Source: Anaerostipes butyraticus (GTDB taxonomy: Bacteria; Bacillota; Clostridia; Lachnospirales; Lachnospiraceae). From it: a stretch of 64,000 nt of DNA. Position 1 is the stretch's first letter, and every line of letters starts with the position of its first letter. Below the pieces are notes generated by a model. That model saw only the letters and a list, made by a program, of their open reading frames with translations. It was not told the origin of the DNA and made no database searches. The stretch covers positions 1 to 64,000 of the forward strand of contig NZ_BLYI01000024.1 of the NCBI RefSeq assembly GCF_016586355.1. Reading direction: 5' to 3'. The position numbers and the translations under genes are program-made. Shown here one piece after another: positions 8,394-17,851 of this stretch.

Positions 8394-9370
8394 AGCACTT
8401 TGATCTGAACAAAAAACAACAGAAAGTGATGCTGATCATTGTTTTTGCCCTGGGATGTCTGACACTGCTGCTTCCATATATGGATCTGACAGGAAGCGAA
8501 TTTCAGAAGGTTATGACTGGCGGAAGCGGCAGCATAGGAAAAGCATTGTCTGCGGTCATGCCCCAGCTTGGAAATATAGAGATTCCGGAAACCATCATCC
8601 GAATGGCCGGATGGGAGCAGATAAAAATGGTAATCCAGACTTCCTTTGCGATGAAATGGCTGATTCTGATTCTGCTGCTGGTTCCGGTTATTTTGAATAT
8701 CGCTGGAATCGTTTTGACGGCAGCAGAAAAAATCGGATATGAGAAACTGATTTTCATTCCGGCGGTCAATATTATTTTATACCTGATCTTGTTTTATGAA
8801 ATGCCGGAAGTCATCACCAGCATTGTTCAGAATACAGTAGCCGATGAACTGAGCAGTTCCGGCATCATAGGAGGCAGCATCCTTTCCTCAGCAGCAGACT
8901 CTGAAATATTCAGCACATTTCTCCGGAATATTGTCGGACAGCTCAGAGTGCCTCTGGCAGGATACGGACTCTGGGCCGCAGTCGGATGTCAGGCGGTCAT
9001 TGTTATCATCATCGTGCTTGGAATCGTCCGCAGGAAAACAATGATGGAAGGAAGTGTCGAGGCGGGAGAGCTTCTTGGAATCAAAGGAAGCGTCATGGAT
9101 ATGGAATTTCCAATGGAAGGAGAAGAAGTCATCGTCATTGGAAGAAATCCGGCGTCCTGCCATATCATATTGGAGGAAGAAGAAATCAGCAAGGTACACT
9201 GTAAAGTATCATTTGATGAGAAAATATGTCAGTATCGACTTATCGACTGTTCCAGCAGCGGATGTTTTCTTGCAGGCGGAACCAGACTGCCGCTGGGAGA
9301 AGAAGTTATTATCAAACCGGGCACCGAGGTATATCTTGGAGGCAGGGAAGTTGCCTTCCGGTTAAAGTAG
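8390..9370 (+). CDS. Multi-pass membrane protein with C-terminal FHA domain
   Basis: This is a 326-aa protein. Hydrophobic helices lie near residues 14-30, 85-112, 120-140 and 190-210, with a probable outside loop between the third and fourth. The cytoplasmic C-terminus (about 230-326) is an FHA domain: VIGRNPASCHIILEE, ISKVHCKVSF, SSGCFLAGG. The position normally occupied by NG is replaced by AG. The N-terminal membrane part was not recognised. It overlaps the preceding gene by ATGA and is 15 nt from the FHA-ABC transporter, suggesting a membrane partner of that transporter. Confidence 0.8.
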   Translation: MKHFDLNKKQQKVMLIIVFALGCLTLLLPYMDLTGSEFQKVMTGGSGSIGKALSAVMPQLGNIEIPETIIRMAGWEQIKMVIQTSFAMKWLILILLLVPVILNIAGIVLTAAEKIGYEKLIFIPAVNIILYLILFYEMPEVITSIVQNTVADELSSSGIIGGSILSSAADSEIFSTFLRNIVGQLRVPLAGYGLWAAVGCQAVIVIIIVLGIVRRKTMMEGSVEAGELLGIKGSVMDMEFPMEGEEVIVIGRNPASCHIILEEEEISKVHCKVSFDEKICQYRLIDCSSSGCFLAGGTRLPLGEEVIIKPGTEVYLGGREVAFRLK

Positions 9371-9385
9371 GGAGAGAACAAAAGA

Positions 9386-11677
9386 GTGAAACGTCTTACG
9401 ATTATTTTGGGCAGTGGAGCTGTCCAGAATTTTGATCTGGAAAAGTGCCAGAAAAATAGAATATACATAGGAAGGTCCAGAGAAAAGAATGATATCTGTC
9501 TGGCGTCAAACATTATTTCATCCAGTCATGGCGTTTTTTTAAAAACCGCCGATGGAATCAGCTACACGGATTTAAACAGCAGAAACGGGACTTACGTAGA
9601 AAGCAGGAAAGGAAGAGCGCTGTTGAAAAATACAAAACAGGCAGTGGCTCTGTATTCCGGGGATATGATTCGGATTCTCAGCAGAAAACATCCGGAAAGT
9701 TCCGTTTTGATCATCTATGAGGATGAACAGCAGGAAAAAATCTGGGATAAATATTTTCTTGGGAAGAAAGAAATAAAGATCGGACGGGGAAGCGGCTGTG
9801 ATATTATTTTTCCGGAACCATATGTGTCAAGAAACCAGTGCGGCATCGTTCCGTCAGATGACGGCTATGAACTGCTGAATTACAGCAGAAACGGAACGCT
9901 TGTCAACGGAAAGCTGATTCATGATAAACATGTTCTGAGAGAGCAGGATGTCATCCAGATTTATCAAAACATTCTGATCTATACCGATGGGAAATTATTT
10001 TATAAAATAGAGGCTGACGGTATCCAGGTGGAACTGCAGCATATTGATAAATTTGTCGGAAGAGAGAAAAAGCAGATATTGAGAGACGTCAGCTGCCAGA
10101 TCGGAAGCAACGAATTTATCGCGATCATCGGCGGATCCGGAGCGGGAAAGACAACTCTGATGAATGTCATGAACGGTTTTGACGATGATTTCCAGGGAAA
10201 GGTTTATTATAATGGAATTGATCTGAAGAAAAATAAAGAATGGCTGAAAAATGTCATGGGATATGTGCCGCAGGAGGACATCATCTATGAAAATCTGACC
10301 CTGTACAAGATGCTGTATTACACGGCAAAAATAAAATTCCCGAAGGATATGACCAGCGGGGAAATCCGTCAGAAAGTTCTGGAAGCGATCAGAGTAGTCG
10401 AATTGGATGACCACAAGGACACTCTGGTGCGGAAATTATCCGGCGGACAGAAAAAAAGGGCCAGCATAGCGGTGGAGCTCCTGGGAGAACCGAAGATTTT
10501 CTTCCTGGATGAACCGACTTCAGGACTGGATCCGGGAACCGAGCAGAATCTGATGCACTCTCTGCGCAGTCTGGCCAAGAACCAGAAGACAACGGTCATT
10601 ATGGTCACTCATACGACCCAGAACATCCATCTGTGCGACAAGATTATTTTCATGGGAAACGGCGGAAGGCTCTGCTTTTATGGAAGTCCGGATCAGGCGA
10701 AGATGTTTTTCGATACAGACGATTTCACGGACGCTTATATAAAAACCTCAAAAGATGCAGAATTCTGGAAAGAACAATACGATGGAAGTTTTGTTCATCA
10801 GGATTCTTATCCGGAAGAAAATGAAGAGAATGATAAATTTAAAAAGGAGAAAGCGCTGCTGGGGCGGCAGTTTGCCAGCCTTTTGGGGCGGTCATTTGAA
10901 TCTCTCTGGAATGAGAAAAATAAACTGATCCTTCTGCTTCTGCAGCCGGCGCTGATCTCACTGCTGATTAAAATCGTTTCAGATGAAGATGTGTTTAAAC
11001 TGTATGAATCTACCAGGAATATTCTCTTTGCTCTGACCTGCGCCGGAATCTGGATCGGATTGTTTAATTCCATCCAGGAAATATGCCGGGAAAGAAAGAT
11101 TGTGAAAAGAGAATATATGTCGGGGCTGAATCTGGGACTTTACATTATTGCAAAGTTCTGTGTGCAGATTGTGATCTCACTGCTGCAGGCAGCATTGATT
11201 TCGGGAATCTTTTTTACGGCAATCGGAACACCAGATCAGGATCTGGGATTTTTCAAAAATGCTCCGGCTATGTTCCTGACAACATGGATTACGATCATAA
11301 CGGCAGCGGCGCTGGGATTTTTAGTATCTGCCAGTGTAAAAAGCGGCGACAAGGCCATGGTGATCGCGCCGTTTCTTCTGATTCTGCAGCTGCTGTTTTC
11401 CGGCGTTATATTTGAGCTGGAGGGGATCGGCAAACGGATTGCTGACATTACTATCAGCAAATGGTCCATTGGAGCCTATGGAACCATAGCCAATCTGAAC
11501 TCTCTGGATCTTAAGATGCAGAAAGACTTTCCAATGATTGAGCACGAAACGGAAGCACTCTATAAGTTTGCGGAAAATAATCTTATGCAGAAATGGGCAG
11601 TGCTTGCGGTCATGCTGCTGGTCTGTCTGATTGCCAGCGGAGTGATTTTAAGGAGAGTTGCGAAAGATAAGAGGTAA
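9386..11677 (+). CDS. ABC transporter with two N-terminal FHA domains (Rv1747-like layout)
   Basis: This is a 763-aa protein with GTG start at 9386 after GGGAGAG. FHA1 (about 25-100: IYIGRSREKNDICLA, SSSHGVF, RNGTYVE) and FHA2 (about 128-205: IKIGRGSGCDIIF, VSRNQCG, RNGTLVNG) both keep core binding residues. The ATPase domain has Walker A GGSGAGKTT near 248, signature LSGGQKKR near 350 and Walker B FFLDEPTSGLD near 372. The C-terminal part (about 510-763) is a six-helix ABC-2/ABCG-type membrane domain. The order FHA-FHA-NBD-TMD is that of mycobacterial Rv1747, which is controlled by kinase phosphorylation. The exported substrate is unknown. Confidence 0.9.
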   Translation: MKRLTIILGSGAVQNFDLEKCQKNRIYIGRSREKNDICLASNIISSSHGVFLKTADGISYTDLNSRNGTYVESRKGRALLKNTKQAVALYSGDMIRILSRKHPESSVLIIYEDEQQEKIWDKYFLGKKEIKIGRGSGCDIIFPEPYVSRNQCGIVPSDDGYELLNYSRNGTLVNGKLIHDKHVLREQDVIQIYQNILIYTDGKLFYKIEADGIQVELQHIDKFVGREKKQILRDVSCQIGSNEFIAIIGGSGAGKTTLMNVMNGFDDDFQGKVYYNGIDLKKNKEWLKNVMGYVPQEDIIYENLTLYKMLYYTAKIKFPKDMTSGEIRQKVLEAIRVVELDDHKDTLVRKLSGGQKKRASIAVELLGEPKIFFLDEPTSGLDPGTEQNLMHSLRSLAKNQKTTVIMVTHTTQNIHLCDKIIFMGNGGRLCFYGSPDQAKMFFDTDDFTDAYIKTSKDAEFWKEQYDGSFVHQDSYPEENEENDKFKKEKALLGRQFASLLGRSFESLWNEKNKLILLLLQPALISLLIKIVSDEDVFKLYESTRNILFALTCAGIWIGLFNSIQEICRERKIVKREYMSGLNLGLYIIAKFCVQIVISLLQAALISGIFFTAIGTPDQDLGFFKNAPAMFLTTWITIITAAALGFLVSASVKSGDKAMVIAPFLLILQLLFSGVIFELEGIGKRIADITISKWSIGAYGTIANLNSLDLKMQKDFPMIEHETEALYKFAENNLMQKWAVLAVMLLVCLIASGVILRRVAKDKR

Positions 11678-11697
11678 TGGAGCAGGGAGGAAAATAT

Positions 11698-12534
11698 ATG
11701 GAAAATTTGAGAGAAAACAGAGGGGTGATTAAATTTTGGATCTTTACCATTCTGACTGTCGGAATTTATGGGATCTATTTCTGGTGGCATGTATGCAAAG
11801 ATCTGAATACTGCATGTGGATATACAGAGGAAACAGACAGCGACAGAACACCGAATTATATTGTGGTCTGTCTGCTGGGCCTTATTACCATTGGCATTTA
11901 TATCATTTACTTGAAATACAAACAGGGAAACCGGATGCGCAGTGCCGGGTACAAGTATAATCTTATGATATCAGAAGGCGGATGGTCCTACATCCTGTGG
12001 CCGTTTTTCCCGATTGCGGGAGTCTTGATCGCGGATCATCTCTTTTTTGCCAATTTAAATAAAATCTGCGGGGCATATAACCGGGCAGCGGCAAAACAGG
12101 GAGCCGGATATCAGGAACATGCAGGACAGGATACCGCGCAGGCTCCGGAGGAGGATACAATGGCGCTGACAGAAATGCAGGAAGGTTCGTCTACGCTTAT
12201 GCCTCCTGTGATCGACACAGGAATGGAAAGTACGATTTTCTGTAAAAAGGGCGAATATGCCGGAACAGAGATCACAGTCAAAGACGGTGAGGAAATCATT
12301 CTGGGCCGGGACGGAAGCCAGAGCCATTTGGTGCTGCTGAATAAAAAAATCAGCCGGAAACACTGCGGCATTATCTTTCAGGGGATTTCTGATAACTACG
12401 TAGTGACGGATTATTCATCCACCGGCGTTTATTTCGCAGATGGCAGCCGGTTTCCAAAAGGAGAGCCTGTGATTTGTGAGAGAGGAACGCTGCTGAGTTT
12501 GAGCAGCGGGGAAAATCAGTTTATACTGCAGTGA
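11698..12534 (+). CDS. DUF4234-like membrane protein with C-terminal FHA domain
   Basis: This is a 278-aa protein. ATG 11698 is chosen because GGGAGG is 7 nt upstream; an earlier ATG at 11677 overlaps the previous stop. The N-terminus (IKFWIFTILTVGIYGIYFWW, then a second helix LLGLITIGIYIIYLKYKQGNR) resembles the DUF4234 membrane family, with a third helix near 98-118. A linker rich in Thr/Glu follows. The FHA domain covers about 180-278 (IILGRDGSQSH, ISRKHCGIIF), with the NG position replaced by STGVYFADG. Likely a membrane-located phosphothreonine reader within the same module. Confidence 0.8.
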   Translation: MENLRENRGVIKFWIFTILTVGIYGIYFWWHVCKDLNTACGYTEETDSDRTPNYIVVCLLGLITIGIYIIYLKYKQGNRMRSAGYKYNLMISEGGWSYILWPFFPIAGVLIADHLFFANLNKICGAYNRAAAKQGAGYQEHAGQDTAQAPEEDTMALTEMQEGSSTLMPPVIDTGMESTIFCKKGEYAGTEITVKDGEEIILGRDGSQSHLVLLNKKISRKHCGIIFQGISDNYVVTDYSSTGVYFADGSRFPKGEPVICERGTLLSLSSGENQFILQ

Positions 12535-12568
12535 TGAGCGCAAAGACAGATGATAGAGGAGGACAGCC

Positions 12569-14179
12569 ATGATTCAATGTGAGGTATGCGGGAAGCAGCT
12601 GCCGGACGATGCCGCGTTCTGCCCCAGGTGCGGAACGATCGTAAAAAGCCGGCTGGAAGCGGAGAAGCAGGCAAAGAAAAAGAACAAAACCAAATATCTG
12701 GTACTGGGTGTCATAGCAACGGTTTTTGCATTTGCGGCCGGATTGATTGTGTGGAATCTGTTTCTTTCATCGCGGGTCTATGACCAGCGGATTGAAATTG
12801 CCGAAGAATACAGCAGGGACAAGGATTATGACAAAGCGCTGGTAGCCTATGCGGCCGCCTGTGATCAGGATCCGGAAAATGAAGAAGCCTATGTGGGCAT
12901 GTGCAATGTTTATATGATGCAGGATGAGGACGCCAAGGCTGCCGCAATCCTTCAGATTGGGGAAGCGAAGGTAAACAGTGCGGATCAGATTCAGGATAAA
13001 AAGCAGGAACTTTCTGAGATGAACGGCTCAGAGATTTTTGACGAGCAGGCAGCAGTGCCGGAATATACGGAGACACAGGGCAGAGATATTGCACGGAACA
13101 AAGACCAGGCAAAAAAACAGATCACAGATCTGACGGATGAGATCCTTTATGGTATTTCCGGACAGGGTAATATGAAATCGGTCCTTTTCGGCGACAATAT
13201 TATTTACGCTGAAAATACACAGATCTGTCAGATGGATCAGAATGGAAATTATAAGGAAAAAATCGTGGAACTTCCACTGGCGTCAGCGACTTATGGAAAG
13301 TCAGATGAGGTTACAAAGATTATAACAGACGGAGTCACCGTTTTCGTATTAACAGGAGGCAGTCAGTCAGAAATCTACGCGGTTGATGTAGACAGCAAAA
13401 GTTATGACCAGCTGCTGGATGTTCCGGAAACTACGGAAAATATCTGGTTTTATCACAATAAAGTATATTATCAGTATGAAAATTCTGCGGGGACAGTGAT
13501 CATAGGAACGATGAATAAGGATGGAACCGGGAAGAATGAACGGCTTGAGGCAGACCATGCCCAGTCCGTTACAGTAAACCGGGATTACATATATTATGTG
13601 ATGGATAACAGCGGAGGAGCTCCAAGTCTGTGGAGAGAAGATCTGGAAACACAGCAGACGAAAAATATGTTTCAGTTTCCTTCCGCCTCCTCCGGAGAGG
13701 TTGCGAAAGCAGAAATCATAGGAGAGCAGTGCTTTTATGTTCTGGAAGCAGGCGGAGATCCGGAGATTTACTGTTATAATATGGATACAAAGGAAAACAA
13801 AAAGATTGCGGACGGTCAGCTTCAAAATCTTTATGACGGAGATGTTTATTATTCCAGGGGGGATGAGGACAGCGGATTTACTTTCTACAAAACAGCTCAG
13901 GATGGTGAGGACAAGACAGAACTCGGAACGGCGCATGGAAAGACCATAGGAATCGATCTTCTGAAAGACAGAATGCTGATGCGGGAGTATTTTGAAGAAT
14001 ATGATTCCAGTCAGGAAAACATGGCGTACGGAGATCTGTTGTTCTTATTGAATCTTGAAGAGAAAACAGACAATCAGAAAGTAATTAACAGCAGTGAGAG
14101 CAGCTTTAAAAACGAACTGAGACGTAAACTTCAGGGAATCACTGATGACAGCGGTTTTCAGCAAACATCATGGACGTAA
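12569..14179 (+). CDS. Zinc-ribbon, single-TM protein with TPR and DUF5050-like repeats (paralog 1)
   Basis: This is a 536-aa protein. It starts with a zinc ribbon (CEVCGKQLPDDAAFCPRCG, 4-22), a basic stretch and one TM helix (about 45-66), so the remainder is probably outside. Residues about 75-135 form TPR-like helices (KDYDKALVAYAAACDQDPEN). The rest is a chain of beta segments of the type YAVDVDSKSY, WFYHNKVYYQYEN and YIYYVMDNSG, as in DUF5050 propeller-like proteins. It is paralogous to the next gene (same TM-TPR-repeat order). No catalytic motif is seen; it is likely a structural or sensor subunit. Confidence 0.75.
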   Translation: MIQCEVCGKQLPDDAAFCPRCGTIVKSRLEAEKQAKKKNKTKYLVLGVIATVFAFAAGLIVWNLFLSSRVYDQRIEIAEEYSRDKDYDKALVAYAAACDQDPENEEAYVGMCNVYMMQDEDAKAAAILQIGEAKVNSADQIQDKKQELSEMNGSEIFDEQAAVPEYTETQGRDIARNKDQAKKQITDLTDEILYGISGQGNMKSVLFGDNIIYAENTQICQMDQNGNYKEKIVELPLASATYGKSDEVTKIITDGVTVFVLTGGSQSEIYAVDVDSKSYDQLLDVPETTENIWFYHNKVYYQYENSAGTVIIGTMNKDGTGKNERLEADHAQSVTVNRDYIYYVMDNSGGAPSLWREDLETQQTKNMFQFPSASSGEVAKAEIIGEQCFYVLEAGGDPEIYCYNMDTKENKKIADGQLQNLYDGDVYYSRGDEDSGFTFYKTAQDGEDKTELGTAHGKTIGIDLLKDRMLMREYFEEYDSSQENMAYGDLLFLLNLEEKTDNQKVINSSESSFKNELRRKLQGITDDSGFQQTSWT

Positions 14180-14191
14180 AGGGGATTTAGC

Positions 14192-16180
14192 ATGAGGAAC
14201 AAAAAGTATACAATCATTGGAATTGCAGTGGCACTCTGGATCTGTATTGTTGGTTTTATCGGTTTTCGGGTTTACAGAAGCAGCCAGCAGTACAGCGACT
14301 GGATTCAGCAGGCAGCCGCTTATGAGCAGGAAGGAAAATATGAAGAGGCTCTGATCTCTTATGCCATGGCTTCCGGCATTAAGCCAAAAAAAGCAGAGCC
14401 TTATATTAAGATGGCGGAAATTTATGAAGATCAGGGGGATTATGATGATGCCGCTTCGATTCTGAGGATAGGAAGTGAAAATATAGGATCTTCCTTCCTA
14501 AGAAAAAGTGAGTCAAATCAGCTGGCATCTGCGGAATCGGATTTTTATGGAAGAAATGAAGATAACAATCCGGATCCTACGAAAACGCCGGACATATATC
14601 AAAAGACTCAGGAGACAGCTGAGAATAACAAGGGAGATACCAAAAATGATTTGCTTGATGAAATCATGACAGAAGAGCAGGGAGGCACCGGAAATACATT
14701 TTCTGCCATGAGCAACGGCGAGATTTATTATACGGGACAGGACGGCATTTACACCGTGCAGCCGGATGGAAGTGATAATAAATCTGTCAAAGAAATCGAT
14801 CCTTCTGCGGCAAGGATTTCTGATTTCCAGATCAGCAATCGGATGGCTTATTATCTGGAAGCAAAAGATACCAGTCAGGACGGAGTCTATGATTATTCTC
14901 TTTGTACGATGAATCTGGATACTGGCGAGGAAGATGTCCTTTATGAAATGGATGCGCTGTCTGATGCCAGCATGAAAATGGATGAAGATACGATTTATGT
15001 AGCTTCCAGAGAAAGCTCCAGCACGGATATGACGGCCGGGCTGACTGATCCTGAAGTTAAAATTGAGACCTTATCATGGAATGAAGAAGACCAGCAGTAT
15101 GATGATCCGGCAGCTGCGGCCAGTTACGAAGGAACCAGCACGGGCATCTATGTCCAGAATAAGAAAATCTATTATTCCCAGGCCAGTGAATCCGGCGATG
15201 AAATGTTGGAAGATCTCTGTCAGTATGATATGGAGAGCAAAGATACAAAGAGCCTGAGCAAAGGCATTCCATCCGTACATTCCATTATGGGAAACGACAA
15301 ATATATTTATTATTATGCAGGCGCGGAAGAGTCCAAAACATATGCCTATAACCTGGATACAGAAGAAACTGAGACCGTGGCAGACGAAGCGCTGAACAAC
15401 GTCTGCGGAACCAGTCTCTATTTGTCTGCCAATGACGACAGTCAGACGGAAGTCAAGTTATACTGCCAGAACGAGGACGACAGTAAGAAAGATACCTTGA
15501 CTACCATAGAAAATGATGGTCAGTATTCCGTCGATGTAGTTGGAGATAAAATGCTGATTTGCATTGACCATGCGTCTGAAGAATCACAAAGCGTATATCT
15601 GGCTGATCTGGACGGAAACAATATGAAAGAAATCAACCAGATTGAGAAAAAGACGGACAGCGCCGGCGCTGCGACGGCTGCAGAGAGCACAACGGAAACA
15701 ACAGAAGCCGCAGACACCGAAAGCAGCAGTTCGGGAAGCGGCATGAAGGCTGCTTATCAGAAGGTTCTGGATGATACATATTCAAAATATAAGAATCAGG
15801 GCGGTAAATATCTGGAATACCATGTATACGATGCAGATCAGGATGGAACCGAAGAACTGATTGTACGAAATGGAACCTGTGAGGCCGACTATATGTGGAA
15901 GATTTATACATATGATGGCGGAAGAGCGGTTCTGCTGGATACATTTGCCGGAGGGCATACAAGTCTTTATGTGTGCAGCAGCGGCGGCTTTTACTGCATG
16001 CAGGTACATATGGGAAATGAAGCAGTGTATAAATATACACTTTCCAATGGAAATCTGTCCAGCCAGAAAACCTATGAGGCCAATTTTGGAGAAGATGAGA
16101 GCAAATACAAAGAACCGGGAGACGGTAAAATGCCTCAGGCATATATAACGGATAGTTCTCTGCTGGATTCTCTGAAATAG
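14192..16180 (+). CDS. Single-TM protein with TPR, beta-repeat region and calcium-like loop (paralog 2)
   Basis: This is a 662-aa protein lacking the zinc ribbon of its paralog. A TM helix spans about 6-24, TPR-like helices about 35-100 (GKYEEALISYAMASGIKPKK), then beta-strand repeats to about 470 (IYYTGQDGIYTVQPDGSD, KYIYYYAGAEESKTYAYN). A Thr/Ser/Glu-rich linker (about 485-515) leads to a C-terminal domain with YDADQDGTEELIV, an EF-hand-like calcium loop common in Firmicute surface proteins. It lies 12 nt from the previous gene. Probable outward-facing, membrane-tethered component; function unknown. Confidence 0.75.
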   Translation: MRNKKYTIIGIAVALWICIVGFIGFRVYRSSQQYSDWIQQAAAYEQEGKYEEALISYAMASGIKPKKAEPYIKMAEIYEDQGDYDDAASILRIGSENIGSSFLRKSESNQLASAESDFYGRNEDNNPDPTKTPDIYQKTQETAENNKGDTKNDLLDEIMTEEQGGTGNTFSAMSNGEIYYTGQDGIYTVQPDGSDNKSVKEIDPSAARISDFQISNRMAYYLEAKDTSQDGVYDYSLCTMNLDTGEEDVLYEMDALSDASMKMDEDTIYVASRESSSTDMTAGLTDPEVKIETLSWNEEDQQYDDPAAAASYEGTSTGIYVQNKKIYYSQASESGDEMLEDLCQYDMESKDTKSLSKGIPSVHSIMGNDKYIYYYAGAEESKTYAYNLDTEETETVADEALNNVCGTSLYLSANDDSQTEVKLYCQNEDDSKKDTLTTIENDGQYSVDVVGDKMLICIDHASEESQSVYLADLDGNNMKEINQIEKKTDSAGAATAAESTTETTEAADTESSSSGSGMKAAYQKVLDDTYSKYKNQGGKYLEYHVYDADQDGTEELIVRNGTCEADYMWKIYTYDGGRAVLLDTFAGGHTSLYVCSSGGFYCMQVHMGNEAVYKYTLSNGNLSSQKTYEANFGEDESKYKEPGDGKMPQAYITDSSLLDSLK

Positions 16181-16221
16181 TCCGGGATGAAATCGTTTAT
16201 TAAAAAGAGGAGGTTAGTAAA

Positions 16222-16551
16222 ATGATCAGAAAAAGTATGAAAAAAGCTGTATTAGGAATTGTATGCGCGGTATTTCTTATGATGAGCGCCGGATGTTCTG
16301 CGGTAAGTTCGATTACAGGAGGCGGATACACGTCAGATGAGCCATGCGCATGGTGCGGAGAGACTCCGACCAAGGAATTCAAGACGTCAGGAGGCGATCC
16401 ATGCTATATCTGTGAAGAACATACACATGAATGCGGCGTCTGCGGAAAGAATTTTGATAAGGAACTGAATCATTATACCAACCTGATGGGCATTGAAACG
16501 TTTGTATGTGATGACTGTTATCAGGATGTCCAGGATATGAATCAAAATTAA
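16222..16551 (+). CDS. Small Cys-rich lipoprotein
   Basis: This is a 109-aa protein with AGGAGG 9 nt before ATG 16222. A signal peptide ends in the lipobox MSAGC (Cys at about 25), so it should be lipid-anchored outside the membrane. The mature part has four CxxC pairs (CAWC, CYIC, CGVC, CDDC) and an HTH pair of histidines, arranged as a double zinc-ribbon or treble-clef. Zinc ribbons are usual in cytosolic proteins and unusual in an exported lipoprotein. It is the last gene before the break in the locus. Confidence 0.75.
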   Translation: MIRKSMKKAVLGIVCAVFLMMSAGCSAVSSITGGGYTSDEPCAWCGETPTKEFKTSGGDPCYICEEHTHECGVCGKNFDKELNHYTNLMGIETFVCDDCYQDVQDMNQN

Positions 16552-16556
16552 AAAGA

Positions 16557-16597
16557 TTGTCGATTTTTTTGTCCAATATTGAAATGATGATAGTAAA
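16557..16597 (+). promoter_or_regulatory. Promoter-like motif of the XRE/FHA locus (copy 2)
   Basis: This is a second copy of the 604-638 motif (29 of 35 bases identical), with TTGTC boxes at 16557 and 16569 and AATATTGAAAT at 16575-16585. The likely -10 is weaker here (TAGTAA near 16591). It sits in the 388-base gap between the lipoprotein gene and the zinc-ribbon gene at 16940. Apart from this motif and the hairpin at 16781, I see no gene in that gap. Confidence 0.45.
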
Positions 16598-16780
16598 TAG
16601 TAAAATTAAAATGTCAAAGAAAATTTGATGCAGGCTAATGCAGTCGTCTGTGTGTGTTTTGCGAATTCATGTTTATTTATTACAGTTTCAATGGATTGGA
16701 TAAGGGATAATCGAGAGTATAGAAATATTGAGGAAGAGTATTGAAAGGGGATATCAGCAGAACATATCAGACGGAGTGGG

Positions 16781-16829
16781 AAAAGAACCGGTGGCGGATG
16801 GATGAAAATCCACGGACACCGGTTCTTTT
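16781..16829. terminator. Strong hairpin with symmetric A/T flanks
   Basis: Arms AAAAGAACCGGTG (16781-16793) and CACCGGTTCTTTT (16817-16829) are perfect over 13 bp, with a small inner stem TGGAT-GAAA-ATCCA. The A and T ends allow termination on either strand. It may end the FHA operon, or sit in the leader of the 16940 gene if transcription starts at the motif at 16557. Confidence 0.7.
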
Positions 16830-16939
16830 CTTGGCATAGGAATAAATGATCGGAGCAATATGCAAAAATACTGATTTTCTTGGCTGAGCCTGAATGAAAT
16901 ATTCTATAGCGTATTCTCACAGGAAGGGGAGAGGAAAAT

Positions 16940-17827
16940 ATGATATGTCCAGAGTGCAGAGCAAAGAATCCGGATGATGCGAGATTTTGTGGAAATTGTG
17001 GTTATAATTTCCAGAATCAGATGGTAGAGACAGAGCAGGAAAAGAAGAAAAAAGAGAGGAAAAAAATAATATTATATATTTTAGTGGGGATTGTATTTGC
17101 CATTACCGCTGCTGCTGCTCTGCTGATTGTTTTAGATGATACGGGAAGCGGGGCAAATGATGTCAGTGATATTGCATTGCCAAAGGAAAAAAGTTCTTCT
17201 GCCGGCAGTACCGAGACTTCTGCCGACAGCACAGAAACTTCAGCTGCGTCATCTGAGGAAAAAGCAGACAGTGATCTTCCGGAGATTGTGTCAAATGCAA
17301 AAGTAGATTATAATAAAATTATATCATTGCATGATTATAAGACGTTTTATGCAGACGGATATTCGTTTGGATTTCCGCTGCTGTTATATGAACGGGTTGA
17401 GGAATTTGGAGATAACGGATATCGTTTCAGCAGCAGCTCGGATCCATATTCCTGGCTGGAATTTCAGCAGGAAAAGCGAACGGATCAGAGTTCCATAGAG
17501 GAGACCGCAAAAGAAAGAAGCAGAGAACTGAAAAGTCAGATGACCGGAATAGAGGAAATACTGGATAAACCGGAAAAAGGAGTCTGTATCTTCGCCGGAA
17601 GCCGCTATAATGATGAAAATCAGAAATTGTATCATCTGCTCCGGGTGGAGGATGACTGCGTTTATAATATGACGGTGGGATATCCAGACACAGATGATAA
17701 AGAACTGGATGGCAAAAGAAATTATTATATTGACTGTCTTTATCGCATGTGCAGTTTCAGTGGAGGAACTTATAAGCCAAGGACCTATGACCAGTTTTTA
17801 AGTAATGATATGGGAACTAAAAAATAA
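16940..17827 (+). CDS. Zinc-ribbon, single-TM protein with extracytoplasmic domain
   Basis: This is a 295-aa protein with zinc ribbon CPECRAKNPDDARFCGNCG (3-21), a basic segment, a TM helix (about 41-64), a Ser/Thr/Glu-rich spacer (about 75-115) and a C-terminal domain (about 125-295) that was not recognised. It follows AGGGGAGAGG. The architecture repeats that of the 12569 product, with a different outer domain, so it probably belongs to the same membrane assembly. Confidence 0.75.
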   Translation: MICPECRAKNPDDARFCGNCGYNFQNQMVETEQEKKKKERKKIILYILVGIVFAITAAAALLIVLDDTGSGANDVSDIALPKEKSSSAGSTETSADSTETSAASSEEKADSDLPEIVSNAKVDYNKIISLHDYKTFYADGYSFGFPLLLYERVEEFGDNGYRFSSSSDPYSWLEFQQEKRTDQSSIEETAKERSRELKSQMTGIEEILDKPEKGVCIFAGSRYNDENQKLYHLLRVEDDCVYNMTVGYPDTDDKELDGKRNYYIDCLYRMCSFSGGTYKPRTYDQFLSNDMGTKK

Positions 17828-17851
17828 AAAAGGGAAAGAGAGGATAATATT

